Below are positions 1-7,910 of a DNA stretch of 64,000 nucleotides, piece after piece (positions within the stretch are counted from its first letter, which is position 1; every line of letters begins with the position of its first letter). Source of the stretch: Treponema porcinum (GTDB taxonomy: Bacteria; Spirochaetota; Spirochaetia; Treponematales; Treponemataceae); the NCBI RefSeq assembly GCF_900167145.1, contig NZ_FUWG01000013.1, forward strand, positions 37,602 through 101,601. The letters are read 5' to 3'. Below the pieces are notes generated by a model. That model was not told the origin of the DNA. It searched no databases and saw only the letters and a list, made by a program, of their open reading frames with translations. The position numbers and the translations under genes are program-made.

Positions 1-597
1 GCCTAGTGCGTAGATGTCCGCGCGTTGGTCTACCGCTGCGCTGTCTTCAAACTGTTCCGGCGGCATATATGCAGGAGTTCCCAAGGCAACACCGCTTTGC
101 GTAAGCGAATCATCCCCCTGTTCCTTGTCGCTTGCAATTCCAAAGTCGGCAAGCTTTATTTCTGCGCGTTTTGAAATAAGGATGTTTCCTGGCTTTATGT
201 CTCGGTGAACGATGTCTTTTGAGTGTGCGTATTTAAGGGCGAAACAGGCATCCTGCAGGATAAGGAGTGCAAGTTGAGGACTTAAGACAGTCTGTTTCTG
301 CAGAAGCTTGTCTACTGCCATCCCGTCAACAAGTTCTTCCACCATATAACGGTATCCGCCCTCCGTAAAATAATCGAACAGGTGGACAATATACGGACTT
401 TGCAGGTCAAGAAGAATTTGTGCCTCACGCTTAAAGCGTTCTACATTGGAGGAATTGCGCCGTGCCGTCATTTTTTTTATGACGACGTACCGCTTTAGGG
501 AAGGGTGAATTGCTTTGTAGACAACGCCCATACCGCCTTTTGCGATGATTCCCTGCACTTTGTATTTTCCTATGAATTCCGGGAATGAATCTGCCAT
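1..597 (-). CDS. Serine/threonine protein kinase, N-terminal part (cut by window edge)
   Basis: Hanks-type kinase catalytic domain that phosphorylates Ser/Thr on protein substrates; 199 residues are visible and the gene runs off the left edge. Seen: glycine loop AKGGMGVVY (residues 19-27), the VIKK lysine near 40, catalytic loop HRDIKPGN, metal-binding DFG followed by IAS, and GTPAYMPPE in place of the usual APE motif, so all core catalytic residues in this part are intact. Start ATG at 597 has GGAG eight bases upstream. It lies 30 bp downstream of a PPP-type phosphatase and an FHA protein on the same strand, so it probably belongs to that operon. The C-terminal sensor or membrane segment, if present, is outside the window. 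Confidence 0.93.
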   Translation of the reverse strand, partial: MADSFPEFIGKYKVQGIIAKGGMGVVYKAIHPSLKRYVVIKKMTARRNSSNVERFKREAQILLDLQSPYIVHLFDYFTEGGYRYMVEELVDGMAVDKLLQKQTVLSPQLALLILQDACFALKYAHSKDIVHRDIKPGNILISKRAEIKLADFGIASDKEQGDDSLTQSGVALGTPAYMPPEQFEDSAAVDQRADIYALG

Positions 598-627
598 ACT
601 GTTTCTCCAAAAACGTTACGTATTTCC

Positions 628-1659
628 CTATTCGACACAAACAATGTCTTTTTCGGGATTAAAAACCCTGTCCGCGTGAACAAGGGCAATATTCTGTCTG
701 TCAGGATTGTGAATTTGAACGAAATATCCGTTCTGTCTGAGCGCATAATTTTCTTTTACAGGTCGGTGACCGGCGATGTATCGCGCATTCAGAAAGTCTT
801 TTCTTCCTGTAAGAGTGCACAGCATCGCTTCTACTCCGCCGGCTTTAGCTTTGTTGTTTTCTGTCCAGGTAAGACCCTTTACGGTTTCTCCGTTTTTAAG
901 TCCGTCTATAATTTCCTGCCGCGAAAATGCACGGAGCGGCTCTGCGTGGGAAATTATGCATTCCGGAAAGGCTGCTGCAAGCGGAAGTGATTTTTCAAAG
1001 CAGGAGATAACGTAAAGTACCTCATCTCCGTATTTTTCTTCCATAAAGAGTTTTACCATTTCACCTTCGTTTGCAAATTTGCAGAACGAAAAATCGCCGT
1101 TCCCTGTTTTGTTCAGAATGTTCTCGTGGTTTCCTTTAAGGACGTGGAAGAATTCCGGGAAGGCACATTTCAGTTCCATTGTCATACAGAGAAGCGAAAG
1201 TCCTTCCATCATTTCCTGTGTCATCGCCGGACCGCTTGTGTTTCCGCGTAAAAATTCGTTCCACGCTTCAATCCACCGCTCCCTGCCGCGAAGTTCGGAA
1301 TGCAGTAAATCTCCTGCACAGACAACGCGCAGTTTTTTCTGTTCGAGCGCCTGGATTATCGTACGCTGTTTTCCGTCTGCAAGAAAATCTGCCGGAAGGG
1401 TAAAACTCAGTATGTTATATAGAAAAAATGCCCGCGCATGTAAATCAGGAACGACAATTACAGGAAGTTTCTGCGGTTCTCCTCCGGTAAAGTCAATAAG
1501 ACCGCCCGGAACCTTGCTTTTGGAAAGCGGACGGTACGCTGGATTTTCAGTTTCCAGTACGGAGCAGACATTGTCTGAAAGCTCCATAAGATAACTGTAT
1601 TCCGGTAGCGAACTTCCGAGCGAAAGAGTATGTAGTTTTTCTAAAAATAATGAATCCAA
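628..1659 (-). CDS. PPP-like metallophosphoesterase
   Basis: Calcineurin-like phosphoesterase of 343 residues, probably a protein phosphatase or related phosphomonoesterase. The metal-ligand series is complete: PDLHA (Asp72, His74), AGDLLH (Asp117), GNHEN (Asn177, His178), SHAEP (His238) and a late AGHRP. This is the order expected for the two-metal PPP/MPE fold. The open frame begins at a TTG (1659) 14 bp after the FHA gene stops; there is no strong Shine-Dalgarno, so the exact start is uncertain (a later in-frame ATG gives MELSDN). It sits between the FHA protein and the kinase and would be the natural antagonist of the kinase. That pairing is inference from context. Confidence 0.85.
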   Translation of the reverse strand: MDSLFLEKLHTLSLGSSLPEYSYLMELSDNVCSVLETENPAYRPLSKSKVPGGLIDFTGGEPQKLPVIVVPDLHARAFFLYNILSFTLPADFLADGKQRTIIQALEQKKLRVVCAGDLLHSELRGRERWIEAWNEFLRGNTSGPAMTQEMMEGLSLLCMTMELKCAFPEFFHVLKGNHENILNKTGNGDFSFCKFANEGEMVKLFMEEKYGDEVLYVISCFEKSLPLAAAFPECIISHAEPLRAFSRQEIIDGLKNGETVKGLTWTENNKAKAGGVEAMLCTLTGRKDFLNARYIAGHRPVKENYALRQNGYFVQIHNPDRQNIALVHADRVFNPEKDIVCVE

Positions 1660-1673
1660 ATGTCAGTCCGGTT

Positions 1674-2018
1674 TTAGGAAATCACAAGACTTGTTGTGCC
1701 GATTGTAATTTTATCACCTGCATACAGGCGGACGTATTTTCCTTCCGGAATTTTCCTGCCGTTTACAAATGTACCGTTCGTGCTGTTTTCGTCTTTTATG
1801 AAGTACGCATCGCGTATCTTCTGAATGACGGCGTGATGGCGGCTTGCAAGCTTGCTGTCTACCACAACATTGTTGTCGTATTCGCGTCCGATAGTGATTT
1901 TTGCTACCAGCTCTATCTTCCGCTTGTCGAACATCAGGTAAGATGCCGGCGTTGATTCTGCTATTTTATCAAGATGCTGTCCTACAGGGCTGTCTGTAAT
2001 AATTGTTGTATTTTCCAT
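1674..2018 (-). CDS. FHA-domain protein
   Basis: Small 114-residue protein made almost entirely of one forkhead-associated domain, which binds phosphothreonine peptides. The conserved positions are visible: GRE at the end of the first strand, SRHHA (the Ser and His that define FHA domains), and NSTNGTFVNG near the end. The ATG at 2018 (MENTTII) is preferred over an upstream in-frame ATG at 2054, whose product would begin with an unconserved tail. First gene of the apparent operon FHA, phosphatase, kinase; it could carry the kinase's phospho-signal as a soluble adaptor. Confidence 0.9.
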   Translation of the reverse strand: MENTTIITDSPVGQHLDKIAESTPASYLMFDKRKIELVAKITIGREYDNNVVVDSKLASRHHAVIQKIRDAYFIKDENSTNGTFVNGRKIPEGKYVRLYAGDKITIGTTSLVIS

Positions 2019-2134
2019 AAATACAATTATATAACGTGAATTGATTTTTAGCAAATTGAGCAGTAATTCAGGTGCTGCACATGCAGACTGTTCAATCTGT
2101 TCTGGCAGTGCTGAATCCGTTTTTGTTCAGAAGC

Positions 2135-2452
2135 CTAAATGTCATTTTTATCCCTGAAGAGGCTTTTTTCTTCTTCAAAGCCGTCCGGGTATCTTTTTTT
2201 TAGTTTTTCGATGTTTTGATCCATTACTTCCTCAAAAGTAACATCCAGTGCCGAACAGGCTTCTGCAATCATCCAGAGACAGTCCCCGAGTTCCTTTACG
2301 ATGTGATTTTTATCAAATTTATGACCCTGAAAAACTTTCTGCATTATGCCTGAAACTTCTCCGGCTTCTGAACATAATCCGAATACTGCATGGTTAAGAT
2401 TAGGACTCCGGCAGGTTCTCATTGCCGATTTTTGATATTCATTTCCTGTCAT
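2135..2452 (-). CDS. MazG-like nucleotide pyrophosphohydrolase
   Basis: A 105-residue all-alpha pyrophosphohydrolase of the MazG/dUTPase-zeta type, expected to hydrolyse (d)NTPs to monophosphates. The metal-binding signature is present as SEAGEVSG followed by KELGDCLW, the usual ExxE...ExxD pattern of single-domain MazG proteins. Start ATG at 2452 (MTGNEYQ) begins right where the domain begins; a longer frame to 2527 adds only unconserved residues and runs into the tRNA terminator. It is separated from the FHA operon by about 115 bp and may be its own transcript. Substrate cannot be told from sequence. Confidence 0.85.
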   Translation of the reverse strand: MTGNEYQKSAMRTCRSPNLNHAVFGLCSEAGEVSGIMQKVFQGHKFDKNHIVKELGDCLWMIAEACSALDVTFEEVMDQNIEKLKKRYPDGFEEEKSLFRDKNDI

Positions 2453-2524
2453 ATAACTGTAATAAACTCCTTGAAAACGGCAGATTTTATATGTCAGCAG
2501 GATAATCTGATTCGGATTTGCTGA

Positions 2525-2558
2525 CAAAAAAAGCGTCCCGGAAAAACCGTACGCTTTT
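2525..2558 (-). terminator. Intrinsic terminator of the tRNA-Val gene
   Basis: On the minus strand an AAAAGCGT...ACGCTTTTTTT hairpin with a GG/CC extension and a short T-rich loop is followed by a run of seven U. It lies 29 bp downstream of tRNA-Val and upstream of the MazG-like gene. Confidence 0.75.
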
Positions 2559-2586
2559 GTCCTGTAATAGAATTGTAGTTTTGTAT

Positions 2587-2659
2587 GCGGAATAGTGGAT
2601 TCGAACCACCGACCCCCACGATGTCAACGTGATGCTCTAACCAACTGAGCTAACTCCGC
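2587..2659 (-). tRNA. tRNA-Val (anticodon GAC)
   Basis: Full cloverleaf of 73 nt read on the minus strand. Acceptor stem GCGGAGT pairs with ATTCCGC (one G-U). D-arm begins AGCTCAGTTGGTTAGAGC; anticodon stem TCACG/CGTGG encloses loop TTGACAT, anticodon GAC for valine GUC/GUU codons; T-arm contains the GGTTCGAATCC signature. Discriminator base is A; CCA is not encoded, so it must be added after transcription. Confidence 0.96.
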
Positions 2660-2682
2660 ATTAATTTTTATGATGTTCTAGC

Positions 2683-2711
2683 ACTATATCAAAAGCTTTG
2701 CTGAAAGTCAA
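2683..2711 (-). promoter_or_regulatory. Sigma-70 promoter for tRNA-Val
   Basis: TTGACT, 17-bp spacer, TATAGT on the minus strand; the -10 box lies 23 bp upstream of the mature tRNA 5' end, giving a short leader. Near-consensus boxes and ideal spacing. Confidence 0.82.
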
Positions 2712-2798
2712 TTAACAAATTAAAATAAGTCAATAATTTGTTTGTAATATCACGTAAAATGTGTTATTTTTAATATATCTTTTTGGAGGTTTATTTTA

Positions 2799-3362
2799 AT
2801 GAAAAAACTTATTTTTGCTGCGGCTGTTACCCTTGCGTTTGCCGGATGTGCGTCAAACAAAGTTCAGAAAGCTGCTGATAAAGTTCCTGCCGTTATTGGT
2901 GCAGAAGGTGTCGAACGTCCGCAGTGGGTGCTCAGCGGAATGGAATCTGATGACGGAATTTATGCTGTTGGGTCAGGAAAAATGAGTACTCGTGCCAATT
3001 CTTTGAAGGTTGCGCAGACAAACGGACGCGCAGAACTTACGAGAACTGTTCAGGTAACGCTGAAGAACGTTATTACGACTTATGCAGAGGACACAGGCGT
3101 TAAGGACGATGTGCTGAATTATATGGAAGAAGCGACTGTTCAGCGTGCTGCAGGAATTCTAAGCGGTTCAAAACAGGCTGATTATTGGGTTGATGCAGAT
3201 GAAACTGTATTTGTCCTGATGTATCTTCCGTACAATGCTGTTACTCCGGCTGCAAACGATATTGTAACCGAGTACAGCGTAGACAAGAAAACTGAAATCA
3301 CCGAAGCAAAAGTTGCAGAAGCATTGAAAAAATACAATCTGCTTAACTCTGCGTCTGAGTAG
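2799..3362 (+). CDS. LPP20-family lipoprotein
   Basis: Predicted lipoprotein of 187 residues. The signal peptide MKKLIFAAAVTLAFAGC has a lipobox ending at Cys17. The mature part contains RPQWVLSG and DDGIYAVGSG followed by a long helix with NGRAELTRTVQV, the pattern of the LPP20 fold (also seen in FlgT/TolB-type periplasmic domains). A strong TGGAGG sits upstream of the ATG. It overlaps or abuts the next gene, an LpoB-like lipoprotein, and a larger LPP20-like protein follows, so the three probably act together at the outer membrane or peptidoglycan. The precise function is not known from sequence. Confidence 0.88.
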   Translation: MKKLIFAAAVTLAFAGCASNKVQKAADKVPAVIGAEGVERPQWVLSGMESDDGIYAVGSGKMSTRANSLKVAQTNGRAELTRTVQVTLKNVITTYAEDTGVKDDVLNYMEEATVQRAAGILSGSKQADYWVDADETVFVLMYLPYNAVTPAANDIVTEYSVDKKTEITEAKVAEALKKYNLLNSASE

Positions 3363-3376
3363 TGCTGGAGTATAGA

Positions 3377-3985
3377 ATGGCAAAACAAATTCTTACGATT
3401 GCCGCTGTTTCTGCGGCGTTGATTTTCAGTTCTTGCGCTTCAAATAATGTGTCGCGCGTAAGTTCCGAAACTGTTACCGACTTGAGCGGCTACTGGAATG
3501 ACACAGACGTTCGCCTTGTTGCAGGCGAGATTATAGACGGATGCCTTGCTTCTCCGCGGATTGCTCTGTATCCTTCTCAGCACGGCGGAAAACTCCCTGT
3601 TGTAATTGTAGGTTCATACCGCAACAAGAGCGATGAGCATATCGACACGGAAATTCTTACTAAAAAGCTTGAGGCTGCTCTTGTGAACAGCGGAAAGGTT
3701 GAATTCGTTGCATCAAGTGCAGAACGCAATGAACTGCGTGCAGAACGCATTGACCAGCAGACGAATGCCAGCGAGTCTACGGCAAAAAGTCTTGGCAATG
3801 AAACTGGCGCAGACTTTATGCTTCAGGGTTCTGTAAAGACAATCGTTGATTCCGACGGCAAGACGATGGCGCGAAGCTATTTTGTTACTACGGAAATGAT
3901 TGATATTGAAACGAACAAGAAAATCTGGATGGACGATAATTCCAGTATAAAAAAAGTCATAAAGCGTTCTTCTACAAGAATGTAG
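3377..3985 (+). CDS. LpoB-like lipoprotein (penicillin-binding protein activator family)
   Basis: Lipoprotein of 202 residues with signal peptide and lipobox LIFSSC (Cys20). The mature domain has DLSGYWNDTDVRLVAGEI near its start, RIALYPS and LPVVIVGSYRNKSDEHIDT in the core, and TGADFMLQGSVKTIVD later, which fits the PF13036-type LpoB/curli-assembly fold. In enterobacteria LpoB activates PBP1b; the same role here is inference. Start is the ATG at 3377 with GGAG seven bases upstream, rather than an in-frame GTG that overlaps the preceding stop. Second gene of a lipoprotein pair and followed by a terminator. Confidence 0.86.
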   Translation: MAKQILTIAAVSAALIFSSCASNNVSRVSSETVTDLSGYWNDTDVRLVAGEIIDGCLASPRIALYPSQHGGKLPVVIVGSYRNKSDEHIDTEILTKKLEAALVNSGKVEFVASSAERNELRAERIDQQTNASESTAKSLGNETGADFMLQGSVKTIVDSDGKTMARSYFVTTEMIDIETNKKIWMDDNSSIKKVIKRSSTRM

Positions 3986-3998
3986 TAATAGCAAAATG

Positions 3999-4030
3999 AA
4001 GAAGTCCGCCTGGACTTCTTTATTTTTTTA
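3999..4030 (+). terminator. Intrinsic terminator after the LpoB-like gene
   Basis: Perfect nine-base stem AAGAAGTCC/GGACTTCTT with a four-base loop, followed by TATTTTTTTA. The last part lies just upstream of the next start codon, so it separates the LPP20-LpoB pair from the following gene. Confidence 0.85.
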
Positions 4031-4043
4031 GGGCGGTGTTTAT

Positions 4044-5087
4044 ATGAAAAAATTGATTTCCGGGCGTGCAGACGCTTTTTGTTCCAGGACTCTGCACCGT
4101 GCTGTGCCTGTCATACTGCTTGTCTTTACTGCCGCCGGTGCGTTTGCAAGGAAAGCGCCTGCGTGGATAGACAATCCCTATTCCGGATATGACGAAAAGT
4201 CTTATATCTGTGCGGTAGGAACAGGACTTAAATCTGATGATGCGGACAAAAAGGCGCTCTCTGATGTTGCAGCAGTCCTTCAGCAGAATATCAGTTCCGT
4301 TGAGAGAGTGCAGCAGGCGGCTTCTTCTGAAGGTCTGAACCTTTCTTCCTATCTTGTAGACGTAACTACGCAGTCTGACATAAAGAATATTTCGGGGCTT
4401 TCCATAAAAGAGCGTTATAAAGACAAGAAAAACGGATGCTATTCCCTTGCCGTACTTGATAAGGGTGTTGCGTCAAAGTCATATTCGCTTCTTTTGAATA
4501 AGAATTCGCTTGAAATTGAGTCACTTCTTGACCTTGCGGAGCAAAAGTCCGGTTCTCTTGACGAGTGCAGGAATTTAATTCAGGCATATAAAATTGCAAG
4601 GGAAAACGACTATTATGCAGCGCTTCTTGCGGTTCTTAAACCGGCGGCGCATCATTCATTTTCCTACGGTTCTAGCGGCGAGATTTCTGCGCGCATAAAA
4701 AAGGCGTTCGGGAAAATTACCGTTTCTGTTCTGGTGAACGGAGATTCTGACGGAAGGATTAACGCTGCTGCTGGTGAAGCGATAAACGGATTCGGGTTCA
4801 GGACGCAGGATGGTGCGGCGGCTAGGAATGCGGCATATTCGTTTACGGCGGATGTTTCGTTCGAAGATATTGAAAAGTCCGCTTCGTCTGACATTTACTT
4901 TACCAGGTGCATCGTTTCCTGGTCGCTTAAGGAAGCATCTTCAGGCAATACTGTTCTTGCAAGTTCAGGAAACAGCCGGCAGGGAAAACTGTCGCGCGCA
5001 GAGGCAAGGCAGAGTGCCGTAAGGACTGCGGAAATGTTTGTAAAAGAAAATTTTTCTTCCCAGATAACGCAGTTTTTTGAAAAATAA
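4044..5087 (+). CDS. LPP20-domain secreted protein
   Basis: Protein of 347 residues with a long N-region then a hydrophobic signal stretch (PVILLVFTAAGAFA) and probable cleavage before RKAPAWI; no lipobox Cys is visible, so it is probably periplasmic. Residues about 38-170 repeat the LPP20 pattern (PAWIDNPYSGYDEKSYICAV, then a helix DKKALSDVAAVLQQNISS). The C-terminal half (from about residue 225, ITVSVLVNGDSDG) resembles a LpoB/TolB-like domain. It follows the LPP20 and LpoB-like lipoproteins and seems to combine features of both in one chain. Function unknown; envelope assembly is the natural guess. RBS GGGCGG is weak-to-moderate. Confidence 0.78.
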   Translation: MKKLISGRADAFCSRTLHRAVPVILLVFTAAGAFARKAPAWIDNPYSGYDEKSYICAVGTGLKSDDADKKALSDVAAVLQQNISSVERVQQAASSEGLNLSSYLVDVTTQSDIKNISGLSIKERYKDKKNGCYSLAVLDKGVASKSYSLLLNKNSLEIESLLDLAEQKSGSLDECRNLIQAYKIARENDYYAALLAVLKPAAHHSFSYGSSGEISARIKKAFGKITVSVLVNGDSDGRINAAAGEAINGFGFRTQDGAAARNAAYSFTADVSFEDIEKSASSDIYFTRCIVSWSLKEASSGNTVLASSGNSRQGKLSRAEARQSAVRTAEMFVKENFSSQITQFFEK

Positions 5088-5127
5088 ACTTGCGGAACGG
5101 AATGCAGTTTTGCTTTTTTTCAGTTTT

Positions 5128-5160
5128 ATGTCCTGATATGTTTGTCAGGACATATTTATT
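5128..5160 (+). terminator. Probable intrinsic terminator
   Basis: Stem TATGTCCTGA/TCAGGACATA with a seven-base loop followed by TTTATT. Located between the LPP20-like gene and lon. U-tract is short, so strength is uncertain. Confidence 0.6.
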
Positions 5161-5196
5161 CTTGCCGTTTTTATAATCTGTGGGTATATTTTTAAT

Positions 5197-7821
5197 ATGA
5201 GCGAAAACGATAAAGACAACAAAATTAATTTTGATGAAGATTTTAAAAAACTGCTTGATGAAATAAAAGACGAAGCCGTTACTTTTTTCAATAAAAACGA
5301 GAAAACTGAAGAAGACGGAGCGGATGAGGATAAAAAAACTAAGCCGCGTTCACGGCGAAAAAAGGCTGAGCCTGAAAAAAAAGGTGAGATTGTTCCTGCC
5401 GACAAAATGCTTCCTCCTAAACTTTCGATTATTCCACTTCAGGGACGCCCTATTTTTCCGGGGATTTTTACACCGCTTATGATTACGACGGCGGAAGACA
5501 CAAAAGTCGTTGAACAGGCTTATAATTCTGACGGCTATATCGGAATTGTTATGCTTAATAACGAATCTGAGTCGCCGTCTGCAGCCGATTTGTACAAAGT
5601 CGGAACTGCCGCAAGAATCATAAAAAAAATCAATCTTCCTGACGGCGGAATAAATGTGTTTATTTCTACGATAAAGCGTTTCCGCATACGAAAGCCGCTT
5701 CATTCTTCTTCTCCGATAGTTGCGGCGGTGGAGTATCTTGAAGATGAAGAAGACGATACTTTTGAGGTGAAGGCGCTGACGCGTGCGCTTATCAGCGAAA
5801 TGAAGGAAGTTTCCGAGAACAATCCGCTGTTTTCGGAGGAAATGCGCCTTAATATGGTGAACATTGACCATCCTGGAAAAATTGCAGATTTCATCGCTTC
5901 AATTCTGAACATTGAAAAGACGGAACAGCAGAAAGTTCTGGAGATGCTAAATGTGCGTCAGCGAATGGAACAGGTTCTTGTTTACATAAAAAAGGAGCAG
6001 GAACTTCTGCGCGTTCAGAAAAAAATCCAGAACGAACTGAACGAAAAAGTCGAGAAAAACCAGCGCGAGTATTTTCTACGTGAAGAAATGCGTTCCATTC
6101 AGGAGGAACTTGGCACTGACGCAGAGGGAAACGAAACTGACTACATAAAATTCAAGAAAAAGATTGAATCGTTTCATTTTGAAGGCGAAATAAAGGAATC
6201 TGTTGATAGCGAACTTGAAAAATTCTTTCTGATGGAACCTAATTCGCCTGAATATATTGTTTCCCGGAATTTTCTGGAACTGGTAACACAGCTTCCGTGG
6301 AATGAAGAATTCTCCGAAAACTACAATCTTGAGAATGCAAAAAAAATCCTTGAGGCAGACCATTACGGACTTGATGACGTAAAAAAGCGCATTATGGAAT
6401 ATCTTTCCGTGCGAAAACTCAAAAAAGATAATAAAGGTTCAATTCTTATTCTGGTAGGACCTCCGGGCGTAGGAAAAACGTCAGTAGGGCGCTCCATTGC
6501 AAATGCGATGAACAAGCCGTTCTACCGTTTTTCCGTTGGCGGAATGCGGGATGAGGCGGAGATAAAAGGGCACCGCCGTACATATATAGGTTCTATGTGC
6601 GGAAAAATCATTCAGGGAATAAAGATAACGCATACAAAAGCGCCGGTCTTTATGATTGACGAAGTTGACAAAATGAGTTCCGGACCACAAGGAGATCCTG
6701 CAAGCGCGCTTCTTGAGGTTCTTGATCCGGAGCAGAATGTTTCTTTCCGCGATAATTATCTTGATTTGCCGTTCGACGTTTCCAATGTGTTCTTTATTCT
6801 TACGGCGAATACTCTTGATTCTGTTCCTGAACCACTGCTTGACCGCGCTGAAATTATCCAGCTTTCCGGATACATTGATCAGGAAAAACTTGAGATTGCA
6901 AAAAAATATCTTATTCCAAAAAATCTTGAGAAGAACGGTCTGAAAAAAGGTCAAGTAAAATATACTAAGGCGGCGCTTTTTAGGATTGCGGAAGAATATG
7001 CTCGCGAGGCAGGCGTTCGTAACTACGAGCGTAACCTTGATAAAATTCACCGTAAAATAGTTACGGAAGTAATGCTTGAGGCGGACAAAAAGTACAACGA
7101 GGCAGTAAAGGCTGCAAAGGCGGAAAAGAAACCTGCAAAGGAAATCGAGGCTCTTCGTATTGAAAATTTCCTTGATCCTGAAAAGATTTTTTCACTTGAT
7201 GCGCCTGATCTGGAAAAATATCTTGGAAAGCCTGTGTTTGACGAAAGCGAAATAAAAAAGGCTGACATTCCGGGAACGGCAATTGGTCTTGCCTGGACAA
7301 GTATGGGTGGCGATACGCTCTTGATAGAGGCGTCTTCTTTTGCTGGAAAGGGCGGACTTGTGCTTACTGGTCAGATGGGCGATGTAATGAAAGAATCTTG
7401 CAGCATTGCGTTTGACTGGGCGCGGAAATTCGTTCTTGACCGTAAAATCAAGAAGCCAGAATGGTTTGAAAAAAACTGCGTTCATCTTCATATACCGGAA
7501 GGCGCAACTCCTAAAGACGGACCGAGCGCCGGAATTACTATGGCTACGACGTTCATTTCGCTTCTTGCGCATAAAACGATAAAGCGCCAGCTTGCAATGA
7601 CAGGCGAACTTTCGCTTACGGGGCAGGTTCTTCCAATCGGCGGATTGCGTGAAAAAACAGTTGCGGCAAAACGCAATAAAATCAAGACGATTTTAATTCC
7701 TAAGGCAAACGAACGTGATCTGGCGGATATTCCGGAAAATGTAAAGGATGGAATAACGTTTGTGCCGGTAAAACGCGTTGAAGAAGTAATTGATTTTGTT
7801 TTCGGAGGAAAAATAAAGTAG
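5197..7821 (+). CDS. lon: ATP-dependent protease Lon
   Basis: Cytoplasmic AAA+ serine protease of 874 residues. Order: a charged, low-complexity N-terminal extension (about residues 1-70), the Lon substrate-binding domain starting PLQGRPIFPGIFTP, AAA+ ATPase with Walker A GPPGVGKT (421-428) and Walker B MIDEVDKM, and the C-terminal protease with the Ser-Lys dyad Ser777 (in KDGPSAG) and Lys820 (REKTVAA), 43 residues apart as in E. coli Lon. It is about 90 residues longer than the E. coli enzyme, mainly from the acidic/basic N-terminal tail. No strong Shine-Dalgarno is seen, but the ATG is the only start before the tail. No CIRCE element was found upstream. Confidence 0.97.
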   Translation: MSENDKDNKINFDEDFKKLLDEIKDEAVTFFNKNEKTEEDGADEDKKTKPRSRRKKAEPEKKGEIVPADKMLPPKLSIIPLQGRPIFPGIFTPLMITTAEDTKVVEQAYNSDGYIGIVMLNNESESPSAADLYKVGTAARIIKKINLPDGGINVFISTIKRFRIRKPLHSSSPIVAAVEYLEDEEDDTFEVKALTRALISEMKEVSENNPLFSEEMRLNMVNIDHPGKIADFIASILNIEKTEQQKVLEMLNVRQRMEQVLVYIKKEQELLRVQKKIQNELNEKVEKNQREYFLREEMRSIQEELGTDAEGNETDYIKFKKKIESFHFEGEIKESVDSELEKFFLMEPNSPEYIVSRNFLELVTQLPWNEEFSENYNLENAKKILEADHYGLDDVKKRIMEYLSVRKLKKDNKGSILILVGPPGVGKTSVGRSIANAMNKPFYRFSVGGMRDEAEIKGHRRTYIGSMCGKIIQGIKITHTKAPVFMIDEVDKMSSGPQGDPASALLEVLDPEQNVSFRDNYLDLPFDVSNVFFILTANTLDSVPEPLLDRAEIIQLSGYIDQEKLEIAKKYLIPKNLEKNGLKKGQVKYTKAALFRIAEEYAREAGVRNYERNLDKIHRKIVTEVMLEADKKYNEAVKAAKAEKKPAKEIEALRIENFLDPEKIFSLDAPDLEKYLGKPVFDESEIKKADIPGTAIGLAWTSMGGDTLLIEASSFAGKGGLVLTGQMGDVMKESCSIAFDWARKFVLDRKIKKPEWFEKNCVHLHIPEGATPKDGPSAGITMATTFISLLAHKTIKRQLAMTGELSLTGQVLPIGGLREKTVAAKRNKIKTILIPKANERDLADIPENVKDGITFVPVKRVEEVIDFVFGGKIK

Positions 7822-7851
7822 TGCCGTAACTTACCTGTGTAGGCACTTTGC

Positions 7852-7897
7852 AAAAGCCTGTGAATATTGATTTTCAGTATTCACAGGCTTTTTTTTT
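7852..7897. terminator. Terminator between convergent lon and oxidoreductase genes
   Basis: Long stem AAAAGCCTGTGAATA...TATTCACAGGCTTTT with a T-rich loop and nine T on the plus strand; a shorter U run exists on the minus strand, so it can serve both converging genes, best for lon. Confidence 0.88.
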
Positions 7898-7910
7898 GAG
7901 ATGTTATTTG

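Noticed and set aside
2587..2659. tRNA-Val as an integration site for a genomic island
   Set aside because: No integrase next to it and no repeat of the tRNA 3' end noticed downstream; flanking genes are core.
5144..5196. CIRCE or other heat-shock operator before lon
   Set aside because: No TTAGCACTC-N9-GAGTGCTAA element; only a terminator-like hairpin and A/T-rich sequence.
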